In this document: positions 51,645-61,009 of the stretch, in pieces | Layout of the letters: each line of letters begins with the position of its first letter | Numbering within the stretch: position 1 is the first letter of the stretch | NCBI GenBank assembly: GCA_902630715.1 | Contig: CACOVO010000001.1 | Coordinates: 62,001-126,000 of the forward strand | DNA length: 64,000 bases | Reading direction: 5' to 3' | Source of the DNA: an uncultured SAR86 cluster bacterium | GTDB lineage: Bacteria > Pseudomonadota > Gammaproteobacteria > Magnimaribacterales > Magnimaribacteraceae | Notes under the pieces: model-generated | The model's database searches: none | The model's input: the letters and a program-made list of their open reading frames with translations, nothing else | Told to the model about the DNA's origin: nothing | Translations under genes and position numbers: made by a program

Positions 51645-52859
51645 GTGGAAAGAAATTTGAAATCTTTAGTTAACAAAAATATTTTATTAGGCGTATCTGG
51701 CGGTATAGCTGCTTATAAATCTGCTGAAATTGTGAGGCACCTCAGAAAGGTTGGTGCCTCGGTTCATGTTGTTATGACCAAATCGGCAGAGGAATTCATC
51801 ACACCGCTAACCTTGCAGGCACTCTCTGGCAATAGAGTTTCTACAGAATTACTCGACGTAGAGGCTGAAGCAGCCATGGGACACATAGAATTAGCAAAAT
51901 GGGCTGATGGAATCCTCATTGCTCCCGCTACTGCTAATACTCTGGCCCGACTCGCTAATGGAAGAGGGGATGATCTCCTTTCCACAATAACTCTAGCTTT
52001 TGACGGACCTATATCTTTGGCACCAGCCATGAATCAGGCGATGTGGGGTGACGAAAGGACTCAAGATAATATTAAGAAACTTGAAACTCAAAATTTTCAA
52101 ATCTGTGGACCTGGCTCTGGAGAGCAAGCTTGTGGTGACGTTGGAATGGGGAGAATGCTAGAACCTTTAGAGATATTAGATTTGTTTTCTTATTCCTTTA
52201 ATGAAGGAAAAATGGCAGGAAAGAGCATTCTTATCACAGCAGGTCCGACTCAGGAGCCAATCGATCCGGTAAGATTTATTACTAATAGGAGTTCAGGCAA
52301 GATGGGCTATAGTCTTGCGCAGTCGGCTATTGATTATGGTGCTAAAGTAACTCTAATCAGTGGCCCAGTAAATTTGGAACCTCCATCAAATTGTAACTTT
52401 ATATCAATCAAAACTGCTGATGAAATGTTCGAGGCAGTTATGCATCACGTTAACGATAAGGATGTTTACATAGGCACAGCTGCAGTTTCTGATTATAAGC
52501 CTGCAAAAATGCAGAATAATAAAATAAAAAAGGATGGTAGCAATTCTTCTATCACTTTAGAGCTTGAAGAAAATAAAGATATTTTAAAATCTGTAAGTGC
52601 TTTGAAACACAGGCCCTTCGTAGTTGGATTTGCAGCCGAAACAAATGATGTTATCGAAAACGCAGAAAAGAAACTTTCAAGTAAAGATCTTGATCTAATT
52701 GTTGCAAACGATGTTTCAAAGAAAGAAATAGGATTTGATTCTGAAGAAAATGAAGTGACTCTAGTAACAAGTGCAGATAATTATTTGATAGAGAGACAAA
52801 GCAAGAAAAAAGTTTCCAACAAGATAATTGAGTTCATATCAGAAAGAATTAATGACTAG
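51645..52859 (+). CDS. coaBC: Bifunctional phosphopantothenoylcysteine decarboxylase/synthetase (GTG start)
   Basis: LGVSGGIAAYKSAEIVRHLRK, APAMNQAMW, ITAGPTQEPIDPVRFITNRSSGKMGY. Confidence 0.97.
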   Translation: MERNLKSLVNKNILLGVSGGIAAYKSAEIVRHLRKVGASVHVVMTKSAEEFITPLTLQALSGNRVSTELLDVEAEAAMGHIELAKWADGILIAPATANTLARLANGRGDDLLSTITLAFDGPISLAPAMNQAMWGDERTQDNIKKLETQNFQICGPGSGEQACGDVGMGRMLEPLEILDLFSYSFNEGKMAGKSILITAGPTQEPIDPVRFITNRSSGKMGYSLAQSAIDYGAKVTLISGPVNLEPPSNCNFISIKTADEMFEAVMHHVNDKDVYIGTAAVSDYKPAKMQNNKIKKDGSNSSITLELEENKDILKSVSALKHRPFVVGFAAETNDVIENAEKKLSSKDLDLIVANDVSKKEIGFDSEENEVTLVTSADNYLIERQSKKKVSNKIIEFISERIND

Positions 52860-52866
52860 ACTGCAC

Positions 52867-52893
52867 AAAAAAAGGTGCCAAAGCACCTTTTTT
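52867..52893. terminator. Bidirectional intrinsic terminator between coaBC and rpmE
   Basis: AAAAAAAGGTGC-caaa-GCACCTTTTTTT. Confidence 0.85.
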
Positions 52894-52907
52894 AAGTTTT
52901 CATAAAC

Positions 52908-53312
52908 TTATTCTTTGTCAGAATTCTCTTCTGATTCTTCATCAGGTGCAACTTCTTCAACTGCAGACTCTTCAATTACAGTTTCTTCCTTGACCGAATC
53001 TTCCTCAGAGGAGATTTCTTCGATAACCGCTTCTTCTTCGTTGGCATCTGCAACAGGAGCAGCCTTGGCTTTATTTCCAAAACGTTTTCTAAACTTATCG
53101 ACTCTTCCACCAGTATCTACAAGTTTTTGCTTTCCAGTGTAAAAAGGGTGAGAAGCTGAAGAAATATCAAGTACGCAGTAGGGGTAAGTTTTTCCATCTT
53201 CCCATTCCTTTGTTTCATCTGTCTGCAAGGTAGATCTAACAATAAAGTAGTAGTCCATGCTTTTGTCATGGAATAATACTTCACGGTATTCTGGGTGTAT
53301 GTCTTTTCTCAT
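52908..53312 (-). CDS. rpmE2: Ribosomal protein bL31 type B with long acidic C-terminal tail
   Basis: [53 protein letters not shown]; then 49-aa tail with 22 Asp/Glu. Confidence 0.95.
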   Translation of the reverse strand: MRKDIHPEYREVLFHDKSMDYYFIVRSTLQTDETKEWEDGKTYPYCVLDISSASHPFYTGKQKLVDTGGRVDKFRKRFGNKAKAAPVADANEEEAVIEEISSEEDSVKEETVIEESAVEEVAPDEESEENSDKE

Positions 53313-53345
53313 TTAATATTCTTGTATTTAAAAATATGGAGAGGC

Positions 53346-53373
53346 ACTATACCAGACAGACTTTACATGGCAA
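53346..53373 (-). promoter_or_regulatory. Candidate sigma70 promoter for rpmE2
   Basis: Minus strand TTGCCA-16 nt-TATAGT upstream of ATG at 53312. Confidence 0.55.
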
Positions 53374-53408
53374 ATGCATAATTTAAATTACAATGCTTAT
53401 GGTTTTTT

Positions 53409-55619
53409 ATGGATAAAGATCTAGTAGAAGTTTTAATTCCAATCCCTTTGATGGAAAAATTTTCTTATTTCCCTCCTAAAAATAGATCAAATCAATTAAA
53501 GAAAGGATCAAGAGTATTGGTACCATTCGGAAATAGAATAATGGTTGGTGTGGTCTGGGGATTTAATAAAAAATCGAATTCAGATAAAAGAAAATACAAA
53601 TATATTAGGGAAGTTCTTGATAAGACTCCTTTATTGAATGCAACCTCAATGAGTCTTGCAGAATGGGCCTCCCGTTATTATCACTATCCTTTAGGCGAGA
53701 TAATTTCCTATTTCTATCCACCTTCTTTAAGAAAAGGCAAAGAGGCTAAATTCAAAGAAAGTAAGTATATAGAATTAACAAATAAGGGATCACTTCTAAG
53801 AGAGGAAGATTTATCCCGTGCACCTGCTCAACTAAAACTTATTTCTCTTCTCAAAGAAAAAAAAGAACTTACGCTTAAGTCTGCTCAAGCTTTTGGAATA
53901 AGTTCAGCTGTTGTAAAAGGACTAATAGATAAAGAATATGTCGTAAGTTTCTCGAGAGAGCTTTCTCCATATAAAAAGCATGAAAACAAAGATTTAAAAC
54001 CCTCCAAGAAACTTAATTTAGAGCAAAAAAAAGCAGTAGACGCTATCAATAAAGACCAGGATAAAAATGTCACTTTTCTTCTTGATGGAATTACAGGTAG
54101 CGGTAAGACAGAAGTTTACTTGCAAGCAATACAAGAACAGATAAGCAATGGCAAACAGGCGTTAATTCTCATCCCTGAGATAGGGCTTGCACCTCAAGCA
54201 GAAGAAAGGTTTAAAGATTACTTTGGAGATAGAGTTATGTCGTTTCACTCTGCTAAAAACGACCGAGAAAAAGTTGATGCTTGGTTAGGCGCTTCAAGAG
54301 GTTTAGTTGATATCATAATTGGAACTCGTTCGAGTGTATTTTTACCTATGAAGAATCTCGGAATAATTGTTATTGACGAAGAGCACGACCTGTCTTTCAA
54401 ACAAACGGATAAATTCCGTTACTCTGCCCGTGATATGGCTCTATACAGAGCAAAACTTGAAAAAGTGCCTGTAGTGCTAGCATCTGCTACACCGTCTCTG
54501 GAAACCTTGAAAAATACCGAGGAGGGAAAATATCAGCTGCTCAAATTAAATAAAAGGGCAACTGGTGCAAGTTTACCAACTTTCCATGCAGTTGATTTAA
54601 GAGGTAAAGAGCTAAATGAGGGTCTCAGTAATGAACTTTTAGAAGCCACTAAGTCAGAATTATCTAATGGCAATCAAGTACTCATTTTCTTGAATAGAAG
54701 AGGGTATGCCCCTTCGTTGATTTGCAAAGTTTGTGGTTGGGTCTCCAATTGCGATAGATGTGATGCATTAATGACTGTTCATAAAAGTCCTTCAAAGCTT
54801 CAGTGTCATCATTGTGAAGCGCATAAAAATTATCCAATTAAATGTCCTAGTTGCGGAGAAAATGAGTTTCTTACTTATGGCTTTGGTACTGAAAGGCTGG
54901 AAGAATTCATGAAAAGTAATTTTCCGGACGTACCAACTATGAGAATTGATAGTGACTCCACAAGAAAAAGAGAATCACTCAGCGACTACTTAGATGAAAT
55001 AAAAAAAGGTAAGCCAATGATTCTCTTAGGAACCCAGCTTTTGGCAAAAGGACATCATTTTCCAAATGTAACTTTAGTTGGAATAGTTGATGCAGATTCA
55101 GGTTTATTCAGTGCTGATTTTAGAGGTAGCGAAAGAGTAGCTCAGATGATGACACAGGTCTCAGGAAGGGCGGGAAGAGAGAAAAAACCTGGTAGGGTTA
55201 TCTTACAATCCTACTGCACAGATCATCCTCAGATTGAGGAAATTATATCTGGAAGTTATGAGAAATTTGCCAAGAAGTTATTGGAAGAAAGAAAATCTGC
55301 CAAAATCCCTCCCTATTCTTTTCAAGCAAAGATTTTTGCTGAGTCGCCTAAAGGATTAGTCAGTAGAGATTTTATTTTATCTCTTTTGAATGGTCAGAAT
55401 ATCGATAGGGAATTAAGAGACGATCTCCGTCTAGTAGGACCACTTCCGTCAATTATGGAAAAAAAATCAGGAGTCTATCGATGGGAATTAAGTGTATTCT
55501 CAAAAAATAGATTCTCTCTTCATAAGTTCCTGGATGTAATGCAATCGAAGCTTTACGATGTTAAAACATCAAAAAAGGTTCGATGGGCTATAGATGTTGA
55601 TCCTCTTTCCTCAATTTAG
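53409..55619 (+). CDS. priA: Primosomal protein N' (PriA helicase)
   Basis: LLDGITGSGKTEVYLQAI, IDEEHD, zinc-binding Cys cluster CKVCGWVSNCDRCDALM..CHHCEAHKNYPIKCPSCG. Confidence 0.97.
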   Translation: MDKDLVEVLIPIPLMEKFSYFPPKNRSNQLKKGSRVLVPFGNRIMVGVVWGFNKKSNSDKRKYKYIREVLDKTPLLNATSMSLAEWASRYYHYPLGEIISYFYPPSLRKGKEAKFKESKYIELTNKGSLLREEDLSRAPAQLKLISLLKEKKELTLKSAQAFGISSAVVKGLIDKEYVVSFSRELSPYKKHENKDLKPSKKLNLEQKKAVDAINKDQDKNVTFLLDGITGSGKTEVYLQAIQEQISNGKQALILIPEIGLAPQAEERFKDYFGDRVMSFHSAKNDREKVDAWLGASRGLVDIIIGTRSSVFLPMKNLGIIVIDEEHDLSFKQTDKFRYSARDMALYRAKLEKVPVVLASATPSLETLKNTEEGKYQLLKLNKRATGASLPTFHAVDLRGKELNEGLSNELLEATKSELSNGNQVLIFLNRRGYAPSLICKVCGWVSNCDRCDALMTVHKSPSKLQCHHCEAHKNYPIKCPSCGENEFLTYGFGTERLEEFMKSNFPDVPTMRIDSDSTRKRESLSDYLDEIKKGKPMILLGTQLLAKGHHFPNVTLVGIVDADSGLFSADFRGSERVAQMMTQVSGRAGREKKPGRVILQSYCTDHPQIEEIISGSYEKFAKKLLEERKSAKIPPYSFQAKIFAESPKGLVSRDFILSLLNGQNIDRELRDDLRLVGPLPSIMEKKSGVYRWELSVFSKNRFSLHKFLDVMQSKLYDVKTSKKVRWAIDVDPLSSI

Positions 55620-56468
55620 GCCCAAACCAGTCAATTCAGAACTTATCTTCCAGAGTTTCTCAGCTTGGTCAGAACTTTTCGCAGCATCGGAGACTTTCTC
55701 TATTTTACAATCAACAAAATATTCTCCAGATACGTCTTTTACTTCAGGCGAGCTACATAAATAAACCGAAGTTTCCGCACCTTTATCTGTCTTTCTTGCA
55801 AATGGTCTTGCTAGAGACATTAGGATATTCCAAATCCCTTTATTATTTGAGCCTATACCTGTGCTTACAAATCCTGGATGTAAGCAATTAACCGTCACAC
55901 CATGGTCTGCAAGTTTATTCGCTAGAGATTTCGTAAAAAGTATATTTGCTAATTTAGATTGTCCATAAACCTGCATGGGCTTAAATACCTTTTCCGATTG
56001 AAGATCCCCAAAATTCATCTCTTTGACGAATTGATGTGCACCAGATGCAACATTTACGACTCTAGAGCCTTCAGTACTTTTGAGTTTATCTATAAGCATT
56101 AGCGTGAAGGTGAAGTAGGCAAGATGATTTACTGAGAACACTTCTTCAAGTCCATCTTCCGTGATATTTCTTTCTCTGTTCATAATGCCAGCATTGTTCA
56201 ATAAGATATCAAGAGGCTTTTCCATAGACAGGAATTTTTCTGCAGCACTTTTTACCTCTGCTTGAGAAGATAGATTCGCCAAGATCATCGTAGACTCTTT
56301 CCCTGTTGCTTCTTTCAATTCAGCTTTTAATTGCTCACCCTTCTCTTCATTTCTTGCAACAAAAACAATTTCTGCTCCCATTTTATTGAGTTCTTTAGCA
56401 GCTTCCTCACCAATACCATTGGTGGCACCAGTAATTAAACACACTTTATTTTCTAGGTTCTCATTCAT
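55611..56468 (-). CDS. Short-chain dehydrogenase/reductase (retinol dehydrogenase-like)
   Basis: CLITGATNGIGEEAAKEL, NNAGIM, YGQSKLANILF. Confidence 0.9.
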   Translation of the reverse strand: MNENLENKVCLITGATNGIGEEAAKELNKMGAEIVFVARNEEKGEQLKAELKEATGKESTMILANLSSQAEVKSAAEKFLSMEKPLDILLNNAGIMNRERNITEDGLEEVFSVNHLAYFTFTLMLIDKLKSTEGSRVVNVASGAHQFVKEMNFGDLQSEKVFKPMQVYGQSKLANILFTKSLANKLADHGVTVNCLHPGFVSTGIGSNNKGIWNILMSLARPFARKTDKGAETSVYLCSSPEVKDVSGEYFVDCKIEKVSDAAKSSDQAEKLWKISSELTGLGLN

Positions 56469-56508
56469 AGTTATTGCCTTTAATCTGTGTAAGTATTAGA
56501 TTTAGATA

Positions 56509-57129
56509 ATGAGTCTATATGAAAAATATGTTCTTCCCAAATTCCTAAATTGTGCTTGTGGCTCAAGACCTGTAGAGCGTCAAAGAAAGAAAGTTGTCCC
56601 TCTTGCAGAGGGTAAAGTTTTAGAAATAGGTATAGGCTCAGGACTTAATATCCCTTTTTATGATAAATCAAAAATCGTTGAGGTGTGGGGTTTAGATCCC
56701 TCCGATGCTTTGAGTGAGATGGCAAAAAAAGTTGCGCTTAATGAATCTTTAGATATAAATTTCATATCTTCAGGAGCTGAAGAGATACCACTTCCAGATA
56801 ATCATTTTGATACCGTTTTAATCACTTACACCATGTGTACGATTCCAGAAGTCTTAAGAGCAAATGATGAAATTAGGAGAGTCTTAAAGAGTGAGGGAAA
56901 GATGATATTTTGTGAACACGGCGTTGCTCCCGATGAAAATGTAAGGAAATGGCAAAATAGAATAAATCCTTTTTGGGGAATGCTTGCTGGAGGCTGCAAT
57001 ATAAATAGAGACATTCCATCTTTGATTGAAGATTCTGGGTTTGACATCATAGAGCTAGAAGAAATGTATCTTCCGAAAACACCTAAAATTGCTGGATATA
57101 ACTATTGGGGATATGCAGTAGCTAAATAA
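56509..57129 (+). CDS. Class I SAM-dependent methyltransferase
   Basis: VLEIGIGSGLNIPFYD, CEHGVAPDENVRKWQNRINPFWGMLAGGCNINRD. Confidence 0.88.
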   Translation: MSLYEKYVLPKFLNCACGSRPVERQRKKVVPLAEGKVLEIGIGSGLNIPFYDKSKIVEVWGLDPSDALSEMAKKVALNESLDINFISSGAEEIPLPDNHFDTVLITYTMCTIPEVLRANDEIRRVLKSEGKMIFCEHGVAPDENVRKWQNRINPFWGMLAGGCNINRDIPSLIEDSGFDIIELEEMYLPKTPKIAGYNYWGYAVAK

Positions 57130-58208
57130 TGAAGTCTAAGTGGATTCTATTAGGACTTTTCCTTTTCATTCTAATTACTCAGTTTAAAAACTTTCTAAGT
57201 TTCGTCAGCACTGAGATTGGGGTTTACTTCGGTTTCGGTGAGCTAGACAAAAACTTGAATGGAATTGTGGAGAAGCAGGAATGGCCTAAGGGCTCCTTTT
57301 CATTAGTTGATTTCGATAGGGATGGCCAGATAACGAAATATGAATTTAGAGAATTTATAAAGGAGTTTTCAAATGAATTTTCATGGGAGAACAATCCTAA
57401 TGAAAAATATGATTTACCGGAGCAGTTAATCAAAGGCTCTTTTTTTAGTGATTCGATGAGCATAGATGTTGGATATTTCGTATATATTCCGAAGTCTTAT
57501 ACAGAACAACCAGACAGAAAATTCAGGACGGTTTATTACCTTCATGGCGGAAGACCTGGCAATGAGGCTAGAGAGGTTTTTATTTCGAATTTTGTTCATA
57601 AGTTTATAGACTCTTCTTCGAATCCTGCGCTGTATGTATTTGTTAATGGCGGTGAGCTGAGTCACTATAATTCCGAAGATTTAAATTCATATGGCGAAAA
57701 TATATTTATAAAAGAGCTTATTCCGCATATAGATAAAACCTATAGGACAATTCCCGAAAGCTTTGCTAGAGGGCTTGAGGGATTTTCTCAAGGCGGAAGA
57801 GGTGCAACAAGATATATGTTCAAATATCCAGAATTATTCGGAACAGTATCTGCTGGAGGAGGTTCTTATACGATCGAAAAGCTTATTCAAGACAGTTCGG
57901 GATATGAAAATGACCCTAGAGATAATAGTGAGGACATTTTTTTTGTAGGTGAGGGCAATGATACTTGGACTCTAGCAAAGAAACACAAAGATTCGGGGAA
58001 AAAGACACCTAAATTATTGCTATGGTCGGGGGATAGGGATATGAATTTTGAAAGTATAAAGAATTATTCAAATTATCTAAAAGATCTTGGGATTGATTAC
58101 AGTTCGCTCATCGCGGAGGGCGTAGATCACAATTCTTTCGCCTTTTATGAAGTTATGGGGGCAGAGTTGTTTAAATTTCATGAGGAGGGATATTTAAATG
58201 CTAAATAG
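57129..58208 (+). CDS. Membrane-anchored/secreted esterase with N-terminal EF-hand pair
   Basis: EF-hand loops DKNLNGIVEKQE and DFDRDGQITKYE; alpha/beta-hydrolase nucleophile elbow GFSQGG; N-terminal hydrophobic segment. Confidence 0.82.
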   Translation: MKSKWILLGLFLFILITQFKNFLSFVSTEIGVYFGFGELDKNLNGIVEKQEWPKGSFSLVDFDRDGQITKYEFREFIKEFSNEFSWENNPNEKYDLPEQLIKGSFFSDSMSIDVGYFVYIPKSYTEQPDRKFRTVYYLHGGRPGNEAREVFISNFVHKFIDSSSNPALYVFVNGGELSHYNSEDLNSYGENIFIKELIPHIDKTYRTIPESFARGLEGFSQGGRGATRYMFKYPELFGTVSAGGGSYTIEKLIQDSSGYENDPRDNSEDIFFVGEGNDTWTLAKKHKDSGKKTPKLLLWSGDRDMNFESIKNYSNYLKDLGIDYSSLIAEGVDHNSFAFYEVMGAELFKFHEEGYLNAK

Positions 58209-59109
58209 ATTATTGATTTTATCGACAGTTTTTTTGTCACTTTTTATTGTGAGCGAGGAGAGAAGTATTATTCACGAAGGTCTCGAGAGAAAATATATAG
58301 TCCACATTCCAGATAACTTTAATGAAGACTCACCTCTTATCTTCATAATGCATGGATATACGGGAACTGCGAATGGAATCATGGAATATTCTGGAATGAA
58401 TAACATTGCTGATAGAGAAAATTTCATCGCTGTTTATCCACAAGGAACTATTGATATTAATGGCAACACTTTTTTCAATGTGGGGTATGAACTAGATCAG
58501 TATTCAAAAGTAGACGACGTTTCGTTTATAAGACATTTAGTTCTTTCCCTAAGCAAAGAACTTAATCTCAAAAGAACTAAAGCTTTCGCAACTGGCATGT
58601 CTAATGGAGGAGACATGAGCTATCTTTTAGCCTGTACATCCTCTGACCTATTCATGGCAGTGGCTCCGGTAGCAGGAGTTTTAATGAAAGAATTGAAAGA
58701 TTCTTGTGATCAAGAAGCCGGAGTGCCTCTTTTCGAAATTCACGGAACTGCAGATAAAATCTCTCGCTTTGAGGGAGATTTAAAAAATGAGGATGGTTGG
58801 GGTGCTTACTATGACTTGCCCTCAACAATTGAGTTTTTTGCTAAAGTCAATGAGCTAGACAATAAAACAGTAGAAAAAATTACCAGCAAGGCAGCAGGAG
58901 CAGATTACGACATTTTTTTTGAAAGACATTGGTCCGAAGATAGAAAGGAAGAGATTTGGATGTATAGAATAGAAGAGGGTCGCCATGTCTGGCCTGGCTT
59001 AAAAATTAATTGGTGGAGTAATCCAATTCTCTGGTTTTACTTCGGGTCTGGAAACTCAGATATTAATGCTTCTGAAGAAGTTTGGAAATTTTTTCAGAAA
59101 TATCTTTAA
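58198..59109 (+). CDS. Secreted PHB depolymerase/feruloyl esterase-like alpha/beta hydrolase
   Basis: Signal peptide, MHGYTGTANG oxyanion region, GMSNGGDMSYLLAC nucleophile elbow, EIHGTADKISRFEG. Confidence 0.85.
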   Translation: MLNRLLILSTVFLSLFIVSEERSIIHEGLERKYIVHIPDNFNEDSPLIFIMHGYTGTANGIMEYSGMNNIADRENFIAVYPQGTIDINGNTFFNVGYELDQYSKVDDVSFIRHLVLSLSKELNLKRTKAFATGMSNGGDMSYLLACTSSDLFMAVAPVAGVLMKELKDSCDQEAGVPLFEIHGTADKISRFEGDLKNEDGWGAYYDLPSTIEFFAKVNELDNKTVEKITSKAAGADYDIFFERHWSEDRKEEIWMYRIEEGRHVWPGLKINWWSNPILWFYFGSGNSDINASEEVWKFFQKYL

Positions 59110-60044
59110 TTGGTTAAGGAGACTAATACCTCTCTTGCCTTACTGCCTGAAAAAGGTTTCCGCCCATGCATGACTCTGAAATTATCTATTAGTAAAATAT
59201 CGTTTTCTTCCCATGACCTGAGAAATGTTAACGAGTTTGCTAATTCAGCTATAAGCTCAATAGCAGATAAATCAATTTCATCCCCATTTCCATATCTCAC
59301 TGGAGATACTTCATTTTCTGAACTTTTTTTCCAGCCCAGAGAAGCTGCAATGACTTGATTAAAAAATGACTTGCTTCCATCCTTGAGAGTTTTTATGGCT
59401 TCAAAAGTACAAGTTGTTACGGATAAGTTATTACCTTGCATCCATGTCCATTCATAACCTAGTTGTGCTAGTTTAATTTCAGCTTCATTTTTATTCTTTA
59501 CGCCTAGAGTTTTTTGCCAACTCCTTCCTTGACCTGAAACAAGTTCATCTCCATCGGACATTATTGAGTTATATATGACGCCATATTTTTCGAAATTTTT
59601 TAAAAGGCTTTCATTTTCACGGTAAATCGCATCATAAAGATGATCTGATCTACATAGAGGAGTTTCTCCTCCCTTTTCTGAAGTCGATTTACAAAAAAAG
59701 AAAATACGATGAGGATAAATTGGAGTTTGTGCCATTTCATGATGAAGAAAAATCTCAATCTCCTTTGGTGCCTCATTAGCGGTGAAGACCTTATCTGTTT
59801 TATTTATCCTTACTGCATTTGATAAAGATTTTTCGTAAGTGAATGTTTCGAAATTGAAGGCTGTCACAAAATGATCAAAGTTCTCTGCATTTTTTACCGG
59901 AAAATCTGAGAACAATATAACTCCATGCTCTTCTAAAAAATTTTCAATACTAACTTTATTTTTGTTTATCCATGCTTGAGTAGAATCTACAGACTCTAGT
60001 CCTTTATCATTTTTTAACTCTTTTAAAAAAAAATTATCAATCAT
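59106..60044 (-). CDS. TauD/TfdA (SyrP/clavaminate-synthase-like) Fe(II)/2OG dioxygenase
   Basis: HHEMAQTPIYPHRIFFFC (HxE), FNQVIAAS, DNFRVMHGRKPFSGSKAREVLVSL; start at internal Met 60044 leaves 8-nt overlap with upstream AKR (track start 60086). Confidence 0.85.
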   Translation of the reverse strand: MIDNFFLKELKNDKGLESVDSTQAWINKNKVSIENFLEEHGVILFSDFPVKNAENFDHFVTAFNFETFTYEKSLSNAVRINKTDKVFTANEAPKEIEIFLHHEMAQTPIYPHRIFFFCKSTSEKGGETPLCRSDHLYDAIYRENESLLKNFEKYGVIYNSIMSDGDELVSGQGRSWQKTLGVKNKNEAEIKLAQLGYEWTWMQGNNLSVTTCTFEAIKTLKDGSKSFFNQVIAASLGWKKSSENEVSPVRYGNGDEIDLSAIELIAELANSLTFLRSWEENDILLIDNFRVMHGRKPFSGSKAREVLVSLTN

Positions 60045-61005
60045 AGATTGGAAAGAAGGTATTAAAGGCATCTTCACAAAAAACACCTGGATCGTTATAT
60101 CTTTTATTAATGTTCAATTGAGAAATCTCATCTAAAGTAGCTTTTTCTAATTTAATATTCATAACATCTAGGTTTTCTTTCATCCTACTCTCGTCAATAC
60201 TCTTAACGACTAAGGAAGTACCTCTATTCAGAGCCCAACTTAGGATCAATTGAGCTGGTGTAATGTCTAGTTCCTTAGCAATTGACACAATAGTCTCATT
60301 TCTAATTAGAGATTCTTCTTCTTTTGCGCCTCCAAGTTCTTCGTAGGATATTGAGCCAAGAGGTGAAAACGCAGTCACCTCAAGATCATAATTTTGAGCC
60401 AACTTAATGAGTTTTTCTTGTGTGAGGTATGGATGAGACTCTATTTGCAAAACCTCTGGTTTGATTTTGCAATAATTCATCAGATCATGAAGCAACCCTG
60501 AAGAATAGTTGCATACCCCTATGTGTTTGACCAGGCCACTTTCTTTCAATAATTCCATTGCTCGCCAGGTATCTGAAAGGGGAATTTTTGATGGGATCAT
60601 TTTAGGGTCAGGACTATTTGGATCATTGAACCATTCAGGAGGGTATCTTTCTTCAAACGGGACGAACTTTAATGAAATTGGAAAATGGATCATATATAGA
60701 TCAAGATAGTCCAGTTGCAGGTCTTGAAGTGTCTTTTCTAGTGCCTGACTAACATGATCAGGATGATGGTAAGTATTCCAGAGTTTAGACGTTATCCAAA
60801 GATCCTCTCTTTTGCACAAACCATCCTCTAAAGCCATTTTAATTCCCTTGCCAACTTCTCCTTCATTTCCGTAGTCAGATGCTGAATCTAGATGCCTATA
60901 TCCTGCATTTATTGCCTTATAAACAGAATTAGAACAAATATCCTTTGGTATCTTCCAAAGCCCAAACCCAATCCTTGGCATGTCTGTTATCAATTTGTAT
61001 CTCAT
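60037..61005 (-). CDS. Aldo/keto reductase
   Basis: GFGLWKIP, YRHLDSASDYGNEGEVGKGI, KHIGVCNYSSGLL. Confidence 0.92.
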   Translation of the reverse strand: MRYKLITDMPRIGFGLWKIPKDICSNSVYKAINAGYRHLDSASDYGNEGEVGKGIKMALEDGLCKREDLWITSKLWNTYHHPDHVSQALEKTLQDLQLDYLDLYMIHFPISLKFVPFEERYPPEWFNDPNSPDPKMIPSKIPLSDTWRAMELLKESGLVKHIGVCNYSSGLLHDLMNYCKIKPEVLQIESHPYLTQEKLIKLAQNYDLEVTAFSPLGSISYEELGGAKEEESLIRNETIVSIAKELDITPAQLILSWALNRGTSLVVKSIDESRMKENLDVMNIKLEKATLDEISQLNINKRYNDPGVFCEDAFNTFFPIYD

Positions 61006-61009
61006 AGCT

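Noticed and set aside
52915-53142. 75-aa Ser/Thr-rich + strand ORF
   Set aside because: Complement of the Glu-rich L31 tail; composition is a consequence of the GAA/GAG repeats.
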